Source: JBDRGC01 sp043818215
GTDB taxonomy: Bacteria > Chloroflexota > Anaerolineae > Anaerolineales > UBA11858
Assembly (NCBI GenBank): GCA_043818215.1
Contig: JBDRGC010000257.1
Location: 1-14,980, forward strand
Reading direction: 5' to 3'
Length of the DNA: 14,980 nt
The stretch's first letter is position 1, and each line of letters opens with the position of its first letter. Made by a program: the position numbers and the translations under genes. Below the pieces are notes generated by a model. That model had not been told where the DNA came from, did not search any database, and saw nothing but the letters and a program-made list of their open reading frames with translations. This document shows, one piece after another, positions 6,724-11,683 of this stretch.

Positions 6724-8233
6724 CTAGCCCCAACTCCTGCAAATACGTTTCCATCTGCTGCTCAACCTCCGCCAACTTCACCTTCAGCCTGCCAATTTCA
6801 GCATTCACCGCAGCCATATCCACGGGCAGCTCCGGCTCGAAAGTGTCCACATAACGGGGGATGTTGAGATTGAAATCGTTCTCTCGTATCTCGTCAAAAT
6901 CCGCCAAGTAAGCGAATTTATCAACCGTCTCCCTGGCCTGATAGGCCGCCAGGATTTTGTCGATATCGGCGCGGCGCAGGCGGTTCTGGTTGCTGCCAGG
7001 TTCGAAATCGCCGCTGGCATCGATGAAGAGCACGCTAGTATCGGGCTTATTGCGCTTGAAGACTAGAATCGCCACCGGGATGCCGGTGCCATAAAACAGG
7101 TTGGGTGCCAATCCAATGACGGCATCCAGTAGATTCTCTTCGATCAACTGCTGGCGAATCTTACCTTCGCTGCTGCCCCGGAAAAGCACTCCATGCGGCA
7201 CGACCACAGCCACGCGCCCGTTCTGGCTGGGCTCCAGGTAAGTCGATTCGACCATATGAGTCAGGAAGGCGTAGTCACCCTTGCTCTTGGGCGGTACGCC
7301 GCGCCAGAAACGCTTGAACGGGTCGGCGGCTGCATTCTCATAGCCCCATTTATCCAATGAGAAGGGTGGGTTGGCAACCACGGCATTGAAGCGCATCAGG
7401 TTGTCGCCTTCCCGGTGCAGCGGGTTGTCAATCGTGTCACCCCACTCGATCTTAGGCTGGTTGACATCGTGCAAGAACATATTCATCATCGCCAGCGCCC
7501 AGGTGCTGCCGTTGCTCTCCTGTCCGTAGAGGGCATAGTCATCTGAGCCGACTTCAGAAGCGCACTTGATCAACAGCGAACCAGAACCGCAGGTGGGGTC
7601 ATAGATGCGGTCTCCGGGTTGGGGATCGAGCAGCTTGGCCAGCAGTTGGGAAACTTCCGCGGGGGTATAGAACTCCCCGCCCTTTTTACCCGCTCCGGCG
7701 GCGAATTTGCCGATCAGGTATTCGTAGGCGTTGCCGATAATGTCCATGCCATTGATGCGGCTGGGACGCATATCCAAGCGCGGGTCGTGGAAATCGGTCA
7801 GCAGGTTCTTGAGCCGGGCGTTGCGCTGGCGCGTCTGTCCTAGGGCGGCTTCGGAGTTGAAGCTGATATTGCGGAAGACACCCTGCAACTTCTCGACGTT
7901 GGCTTCTTCAATCGCCGCCAGAGCCATATCGATGATCTCGCCCAGGTTGGTCTCGTTGCGCTGCTCGTAGAGCGAGTAGAAGTCCGTGCCTGCGGGGAGC
8001 TTGAATTTCTCGTGGTCCATGCGGCGGCGCAGGCGAGTCTCGTCATCCCCGTAGCGTTGCTTGTACTGCTCGTAGTGGTCCAGCCAGAAGTCCGAGATGT
8101 ACTTGACGAACAACATCACCAGGATGTAGTTCTTGTACTCGGAGGGGTCCACGGTGCCGCGGAAAGTGTCACAGGCTTTCCAGAGGATACTATTAATTTC
8201 GTCTTGGGAGATTTGGGAGGTGGGAGAGGTCAT
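6716..8233 (-). CDS. hsdM: Type I restriction-modification N6-adenine methyltransferase
   Basis: A 505-residue HsdM that transfers a methyl group from S-adenosylmethionine to adenine in the target chosen by HsdS. An N-terminal helical domain (about 1-160, with ILWKACDTFRG at 16-26) is followed by EFYTP (187-191), the SAM motif DPTCGSGSL (212-220) and the catalytic NPPF (288-291). A predicted coiled coil closes the protein (about 470-505) and should contact HsdS. All key residues are present. Its ATG overlaps the vapC stop as ATGA (8230-8233) and its end overlaps hsdS by 8 bases. There is no separate promoter evident, so it probably depends on the vapB promoter. A divergent copy of its first 30 codons lies upstream of vapB. 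Confidence 0.97.
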   Translation of the reverse strand: MTSPTSQISQDEINSILWKACDTFRGTVDPSEYKNYILVMLFVKYISDFWLDHYEQYKQRYGDDETRLRRRMDHEKFKLPAGTDFYSLYEQRNETNLGEIIDMALAAIEEANVEKLQGVFRNISFNSEAALGQTRQRNARLKNLLTDFHDPRLDMRPSRINGMDIIGNAYEYLIGKFAAGAGKKGGEFYTPAEVSQLLAKLLDPQPGDRIYDPTCGSGSLLIKCASEVGSDDYALYGQESNGSTWALAMMNMFLHDVNQPKIEWGDTIDNPLHREGDNLMRFNAVVANPPFSLDKWGYENAAADPFKRFWRGVPPKSKGDYAFLTHMVESTYLEPSQNGRVAVVVPHGVLFRGSSEGKIRQQLIEENLLDAVIGLAPNLFYGTGIPVAILVFKRNKPDTSVLFIDASGDFEPGSNQNRLRRADIDKILAAYQARETVDKFAYLADFDEIRENDFNLNIPRYVDTFEPELPVDMAAVNAEIGRLKVKLAEVEQQMETYLQELGLDD

Positions 8234-8607
8234 GGTTTCTTCTCGATGTATTCCACGCCTTCAATGCCTTCAAAATCCGAGTCTTGCGTCCATAAAGTGG
8301 CGTTATAGGCGCGCGCAGTCGCCAGAATAATACTATCCGCCATTGCGATCTTCAGTTCCGTAGAGAGCTTGGCTGCTTGCAAGGCAATCGGTGTGGTGAG
8401 ATCGACAATCTGTCCCTGGTGCATATCTCCAATATTGACCAGGGCTGCGTTTTCTCCCCGTTGCCCCATCAAACGCTTGAAAACTTCATAGATACAAATC
8501 GTGGGGATAATCAATCGCTCAGTATCTTCTATGGCAGCGGCGAAGAAAGAAGCGTTCTCACCATCCGCAAAGTATTCCAGCCAGCCGGATGAGTCTACGA
8601 CATTCAT
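8230..8607 (-). CDS. vapC: VapC-type PIN-domain ribonuclease toxin
   Basis: A 125-residue PIN-domain protein. The acidic residues expected for the metal site are D5 (VVDSSGW), E41 (CIYEVFK), D91 (AMADSII) and D109/D111 (TQDSDF). VapC toxins cleave RNA, commonly tRNA or rRNA, when their antitoxin is lost. The start overlaps the antitoxin gene stop (ATGA) and the stop overlaps the hsdM start (ATGA), so vapB, vapC and hsdM are a translationally coupled chain. All acidic residues are present, so the toxin should be active. Confidence 0.92.
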   Translation of the reverse strand: MNVVDSSGWLEYFADGENASFFAAAIEDTERLIIPTICIYEVFKRLMGQRGENAALVNIGDMHQGQIVDLTTPIALQAAKLSTELKIAMADSIILATARAYNATLWTQDSDFEGIEGVEYIEKKP

Positions 8608-8816
8608 AATTCCCGGTCTTCCTTTTCGCGTTGTGGATCGGTGTCAATGCCCTTCAATGATCCACGTGCTTCTTCGATCGAGCGAATGGGTACCATGACA
8701 ATGTGATTGCCATATTCAATCACTCTCATCTTTTGCCCCGGCTGGATATTGAGAGATTGTCGCACTCTTTGGGGGATCACAACCTGATATTTTGTTGACA
8801 CTGTTACGGCATCCAT
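8604..8816 (-). CDS. vapB: AbrB/MazE-type antitoxin of VapC
   Basis: A 70-residue protein with a swapped-hairpin AbrB DNA-binding domain at the N-terminus (TVSTKYQVVIPQRVRQSL, residues 5-22) and a charged, probably disordered tail that should neutralise VapC. A strong AGGAG (8823-8827) stands six bases before the ATG. As with other VapB proteins it is expected to repress its own promoter with VapC. A palindrome in the leader is a candidate site. Because hsdM and hsdS follow in the same coupled string, this autoregulation would extend to the methylase genes. Confidence 0.92.
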   Translation of the reverse strand: MDAVTVSTKYQVVIPQRVRQSLNIQPGQKMRVIEYGNHIVMVPIRSIEEARGSLKGIDTDPQREKEDREL

Positions 8817-8840
8817 ACGATTCTCCTATCGAACCAAATT

Positions 8841-8857
8841 TCGTAATACGATTATAT
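8841..8857 (-). promoter_or_regulatory. vapB promoter -10 box and candidate operator
   Basis: On the minus strand a consensus TATAAT (complement of 8851-8856) is followed directly by the 11-base palindrome TCGTATTACGA (8841-8851), then the ribosome binding site. No good -35 is seen at 17 bases. The palindrome between the -10 and the start is where a VapBC complex would block transcription. The -10 box overlaps the stop codon of the upstream hsdM remnant. Confidence 0.6.
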
Positions 8858-8957
8858 CATTTTTCGGAGATCAACGGTGTCGAGGAAAGTGTCATAGGCT
8901 TTCAAGAGGATGCCGTTGATATCATCCTGTAGGATTTCGTCTTGGGAGATTTGGGTT
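8852..8957 (-). pseudogene. Duplicate N-terminal fragment of hsdM
   Basis: The minus strand encodes QISQDEILQDDINGILLKAY and DTFLDTVDL, matching residues 7-29 of the intact HsdM. A run of 22 identical bases (8934-8955 against 8196-8217) links the two. The remnant has a short insertion (LQDD) found in other HsdM N-termini and several substitutions. It is therefore a diverged allele or a recombination product rather than a fresh duplication. It ends at a TAA inside the vapB -10 box. The vapBC pair thus lies between two copies of the hsdM 5' end. Confidence 0.75.
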
Positions 8958-9063
8958 TTAGCGATCAATCCAGGTTTTGAAACCCGCGGCTTCCAGGTCG
9001 CCGACAAGTTTGTGGGCGAAGTCGCTGTCTTACTAGGAGTAGGAGATGATGATGGTCGGTCAT
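8958..9063 (-). pseudogene. TIR-domain N-terminal remnant with in-frame stops
   Basis: One minus-strand frame reads IIISYS, two stop codons (TAG TAA), then DFAHKLVGDLEAAGFKTW followed by IDR and a stop at 8958-8960. This is the opening of a TIR domain (F/ISYSxxD...A..L...L...G...W.D), found in bacterial NADase defence proteins. A candidate ATG at 9061-9063 is now one frame off. A TATAAT on the minus strand (complement of 9117-9122) lies 50-odd bases upstream but lacks a good -35. The stops, the shifted start and the abrupt end against the hsdM remnant show decay. Only the first 30 or so residues survive. Confidence 0.65.
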
Positions 9064-9230
9064 GGGGATTCCCCGGCGTGGTCTTTGCTGTCGATTGTTG
9101 CAAGCGTTTCAGGGATATTATACAACGTCTCTGATGATATTTGGGAGTTAGTGGCATTGGGAGTTGTCGATAAAAAAACAGAGCGGCGTATATCCGCGGC
9201 CCTGTCCCTATTTCCAATTGAGTTAAACGC

Positions 9231-9249
9231 GGATAACCCGACGTTATCC
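9231..9249 (-). terminator. Hairpin at the 3' end of the SUI1 gene
   Basis: GGATAAC and GTTATCC form a perfect 7-bp stem with a 5-base loop, overlapping the stop codon at 9244-9246. No clear U-run follows, so termination is only a possibility. The rest of 9064-9230 holds no gene I can recognise. Confidence 0.3.
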
Positions 9250-9588
9250 TCCAGACTGCTTGACCTTGTATCCCTGTTTGCGCAATACTCCCGCGATTCT
9301 CTCGCGGTGTTCGCCCTGAATCTCGATCACACCGTCTTTGATGGTCCCGCCACTACCGCAAACGCGCTTGAGTTTTTTAACCAGCGCTTTTAGATCCTTT
9401 TCCGAAAGCACCAGTTTTTTGACCAGTGTGACCGTTTTCCCGCCACGGCCTTTGGATTCGCGGTGTAGATAAACCATCTGCTGCTGGGGCGGCAATGATT
9501 TTGTGGCAGCAGGTTTGCGATAGCGTACATCTTTACGCATGTCTCCATCGTTCGAAGACCAGACCGTTGGGCGATCATCTCGAGGCAT
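9244..9588 (-). CDS. SUI1/YciH-family translation initiation factor
   Basis: A 114-residue protein of the eIF1/SUI1 family, bacterial YciH type, which binds the small ribosomal subunit and influences start-codon fidelity. After a polar N-terminus the core runs from about residue 38 (MVYLHRESKGRGGKTVTLV) through CGSGGTIKDGVIEIQG (77-92) to GVLRKQGYKVKQSGG. I chose the ATG at 9586-9588 because AAGGAA lies seven bases upstream and the product starts MPRDDRPTVW as in relatives. An upstream in-frame ATG would add 33 residues without family likeness. It appears monocistronic and is unrelated in function to its defence neighbours. Confidence 0.92.
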   Translation of the reverse strand: MPRDDRPTVWSSNDGDMRKDVRYRKPAATKSLPPQQQMVYLHRESKGRGGKTVTLVKKLVLSEKDLKALVKKLKRVCGSGGTIKDGVIEIQGEHRERIAGVLRKQGYKVKQSGG

Positions 9589-9767
9589 AGCAATTTCCTT
9601 TCTCAGGTCCAAGTATACGCGCTTCAGGGTTGCTGTCGGATGCCTTGGAACGCTTGCAGGCCGATGGGATTGATAGGAAGATATCACGCCCCAGCAAAAG
9701 GAAGTCGCTGCCCTGGTTTGCCTGGGAGCTTTAGGGTGCGCTGCCGTATATAGATGTTAAGATAATG

Positions 9768-9910
9768 TTTTTGACTCCGCTTACCCAGATGTCATTGCGA
9801 ACCGACGCTTTTCGGTGAAGCAATCTCCTTCTCGCCAAGGATGAGATTGCTTCAGCGGTAAAGCTGCTTCGCACACTTGTCCCTTTGGGAATGACAGGCT
9901 GAGTCAAAAT
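9768..9910. repeat. MITE-like inverted-repeat element (GTCATTGCGA type, 143 bp)
   Basis: Outer ends TTTTTGACTC (9768-9777) and GAGTCAAAAT (9901-9910) are inverted. Inside them lie GTCATTGCGA (9791-9800) and GGGAATGAC (9887-9895), and further in GAAGCAATCTC and GAGATTGCTTC (9818-9828, 9843-9853). Elements of this GTCATTGCGAG...GCAATCTC type occur dispersed in many bacterial genomes, usually between genes. No protein is encoded. It accounts for most of the 9589-9944 gap; the remainder of that gap shows nothing recognisable. Confidence 0.75.
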
Positions 9911-9944
9911 CTTTTTCTGAAAGTCTATAGAACGGAAAAATCAT

Positions 9945-10297
9945 CTACCGCCAATCGTTCAACCAGCGTACTTGCCCAATCCAATCTTCGGCACCAGTCT
10001 CGATGAGCAAACGACTCAATGCCTCGATCAACTCCGAAAAGCTCCAACTGGATTGAGCCGCTAAGATGACACCCCCATGATGCGTGTACTGCTTCGACAG
10101 GGCGACAAAATCGCGGATGTTGAATGTAGAGATACACCGCCCCTGCGCTGTGACCCCCAAGAGTTGCCGCTCATCGCTGGCGTTGCGGCGCATCCAATCA
10201 TTGGGGGTGCGAGTTATATCATGCCCCCGCTCCAACAAGGCCTTGTATAGCGCTTTACTGGAAGTATCGGAGCCAGGTGCAAGTACGGCTCAGGCAT
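9945..10297 (-). pseudogene. DUF5615 PIN-like toxin, apparent one-base frameshift
   Basis: The gene begins at an ATG (10295-10297) overlapping the antitoxin stop as ATGCCTGA. It reads MPEPYLHL and then leaves frame. From 10271 a second frame continues smoothly with SDTSSKALYKALLERGHD, then TFNIRDFVALSKQ and ends DWIGQVRWLNDWR. DUF5615 proteins are PIN-like toxins paired with DUF433 antitoxins. Joining the two frames needs one extra base at 10272-10273, where the family would have HLDSDTSS, so the lost codon is probably the first active-site Asp. A TTG at 10236-10238 could restart translation as a 97-residue product without the N-terminal strand. Either the toxin is dead, or the sequence has an error, or expression needs frameshifting. 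Confidence 0.8.
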
Positions 10298-10688
10298 GGG
10301 TGGGTTCTAGGCTTTCTTCGGCGGCTATGGCTGCGTCAATCTCGACACGGTGCGCTTCGTAGAAATCCAGGGCTTCCTGAACCTGGGTCTTGGTGAGATA
10401 GTAATCAGAAGCGATCACTTCAGGGGACATGTCCCAGTAACGCATAGCTCCCACGATGGTTTGCACTCGAATCCCGGTTCCGCGCAAAAACGGCGTTGGC
10501 ATTCCCGCTGTTCCACGCCGATAGGCAATTTGGGGGAATTTGGGATCATCCAGCATTTGACGCAGCGACCCGACTTTATCAGCAACGGACCACATGATAA
10601 ATTGGTTGAGCGATACGCCCTGTTCGCTGACCCAATGCTCGGCTTCTTTTTTCAACTGACCAGGTAAATTCAATGGATAACGTGACAT
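10290..10688 (-). CDS. DUF433 antitoxin with N-terminal helix-rich DNA-binding segment
   Basis: A 132-residue protein. Residues 7-38 (LPGQLKKEAEHWVSEQGVSL onward) look like the ribbon-helix-helix segment of HicB-type regulators. A DUF433 domain follows from about 55 to 122 (IAYRRGTAGMPTPFLRGTGI onward to EALDFYEAHRVEIDAAI). DUF433 proteins are antitoxins of PIN-like DUF5615 toxins, and the partner overlaps it downstream. The ATG at 10686-10688 was chosen because a perfect AAGGAGG (10694-10700) precedes it by five bases. A longer form starting near 10793 would add 35 residues of no family character. A TACAAT box upstream may be the promoter -10, without a clear -35. Confidence 0.88.
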   Translation of the reverse strand: MSRYPLNLPGQLKKEAEHWVSEQGVSLNQFIMWSVADKVGSLRQMLDDPKFPQIAYRRGTAGMPTPFLRGTGIRVQTIVGAMRYWDMSPEVIASDYYLTKTQVQEALDFYEAHRVEIDAAIAAEESLEPTHA

Positions 10689-10734
10689 GGCAGCCTCCTT
10701 CCGATATTTGATTGTATCATGCAAGACATCGCCT

Positions 10735-10780
10735 GCGGGATCACTGTTTGCTAGACCACTATCGCGTTGGTCAATCCCGC
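10735..10780. promoter_or_regulatory. Nested inverted repeat between divergent genes
   Basis: GCGGGAT (10735-10741) pairs with ATCCCGC (10774-10780), and inside it GACCA (10754-10758) pairs with TGGTC (10768-10772). It lies in the 190-base divergent region between the DUF433 gene and the polymerase operon. An operator shared by the two, or a cruciform, is possible. The toxin-antitoxin complex or a damage-response repressor would be candidates, but neither is shown. Confidence 0.4.
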
Positions 10781-10796
10781 CGCCGGTATTCATTTG

Positions 10797-10844
10797 AGTG
10801 GGCCTTTTTGCCCACTTGCACGCAGGGAGGAACTTGAGTATAAT
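10797..10844 (+). promoter_or_regulatory. Promoter of the polymerase operon, with overlapping hairpin
   Basis: TTGCAC (10816-10821) and TATAAT (10839-10844) are spaced by exactly 17 bases, a strong sigma-70-like match. Transcription should start near 10851, about 30 bases before the first gene. A perfect 7-bp hairpin AGTGGGC/GCCCACT with a CTTTTT loop (10797-10816) touches the -35 box. It lacks a downstream U-run, so I read it as a protein-binding palindrome or old terminator rather than a working terminator. Confidence 0.7.
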
Positions 10845-10879
10845 AGAACACGCGTGCTACTATAGCCTACCCCCGTCCA

Positions 10880-11410
10880 ATGCTGCCGACAATCCCAACC
10901 AACTTCTCCCGGAATCAATTACATGCCGTCATGGCCCCTCGGTCTCTGCGCCGGGAGTTGATGACTCACCTAATCGCCCGGCTGGCCCTGGCTGGGCCTG
11001 TGCAGGTGCTGGATGGCGGCAACCGCTTCGATGCCTGCGGCCTGAGCCGTGAGCTGCGCCGGCGAGGGAGGAATTTCTACATCCCTTTGAAGCGGGTACA
11101 GATTTCCAGAGCTTTTACCTGCTACCAAATGGCTGCCATGCTCGAAGAGACCGCACCCTTGTCTACGCCAACGGTGATCCTCGACCTGTTGGCTACCTTC
11201 TGTGATGAGAGTGTTCCCTTCCCTGAGCGTCGCCGCTTATTAGGCCTTGCACTGAAGCGTATTCGAATCCTGGCACAACAATCTGCGGTGATCATCAGCG
11301 CACCGCTTCCACAATCTGATGATGAGTTTAGCACTCATCTGGAAGCCAACGTAGACCGGGTTTGGCGTTTCGAAGCCGAGTCCGCCCCTGTACAGCCAAG
11401 ATTGTTTTAG
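10880..11410 (+). CDS. RecA/RadA-fold protein without visible Walker A
   Basis: A 176-residue cytoplasmic protein with the pattern of a RecA/RadA core. VQVLDGGNRFDA (41-52) corresponds to the beta strand that in RadA/KaiC proteins carries the 'idtEGrf' motif. RVQISRAFTCYQMAAMLEE (72-90) resembles the RadA 'ARAyn..q' block. TPTVILDLLATFCDES (96-111, D102) is a Walker B-like strand. A P-loop GxxxxGKT/S is absent, since the protein starts after where it would be, so ATP binding is doubtful. The ATG at 10880 fits a 30-base leader but has no Shine-Dalgarno sequence; an ATG at 10931 is an alternative. It leads the polymerase operon with a 9-base gap to the next gene. By analogy with ImuA, it may recruit the polymerase to damaged DNA or RecA filaments (inference). 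Confidence 0.7.
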   Translation: MLPTIPTNFSRNQLHAVMAPRSLRRELMTHLIARLALAGPVQVLDGGNRFDACGLSRELRRRGRNFYIPLKRVQISRAFTCYQMAAMLEETAPLSTPTVILDLLATFCDESVPFPERRRLLGLALKRIRILAQQSAVIISAPLPQSDDEFSTHLEANVDRVWRFEAESAPVQPRLF

Positions 11411-11419
11411 GAATCAACT

Positions 11420-11683
11420 ATGGGCCGTACCATTGCATCCATCACCCAGGCTTTCATCGCAGAGCGGGCTGCCTTCGCCCGCTTTCGCCGCGCGCTGCGT
11501 CGTGAAGATCAATTGGTTCTTGATGACCTGTTCGCCAGTGCTCAGAAGCATCTGTCTGCATCTTCCTATGCCTCCCACGCCTTGCCCTTTGAGACCTTCC
11601 TACTATCAATGCTCCTGGAAGAACACAAAGAAATAATCCGCCTTCGCTGCCAATTCGAAGAGCTGCAAAAAGGAGATGGATGA
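11420..11683 (+). CDS. Small helical protein of the polymerase operon, function unknown
   Basis: This 87-residue protein is predicted almost wholly helical and strongly charged (AERAAFARFRRALRREDQLV, then LEEHKEIIRLRCQFEELQKG). The C-terminal 25 residues could form a short coiled coil. It has no signal peptide, membrane span, cysteine cluster or recognisable DNA-binding motif. The ATG lies nine bases after the RecA-like gene and its TGA directly abuts the polymerase GTG (11684). This spacing points to a co-produced accessory subunit, for example a bridging factor between the RecA-like protein and the polymerase. I do not recognise the family, so the role is inference from position. Confidence 0.75.
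   Translation: MGRTIASITQAFIAERAAFARFRRALRREDQLVLDDLFASAQKHLSASSYASHALPFETFLLSMLLEEHKEIIRLRCQFEELQKGDG

Noticed and set aside
10797..10816. Hairpin as an intrinsic terminator
   Set aside because: The T-run is in the loop and not downstream of the stem, and a near-consensus -35 box starts at its edge.
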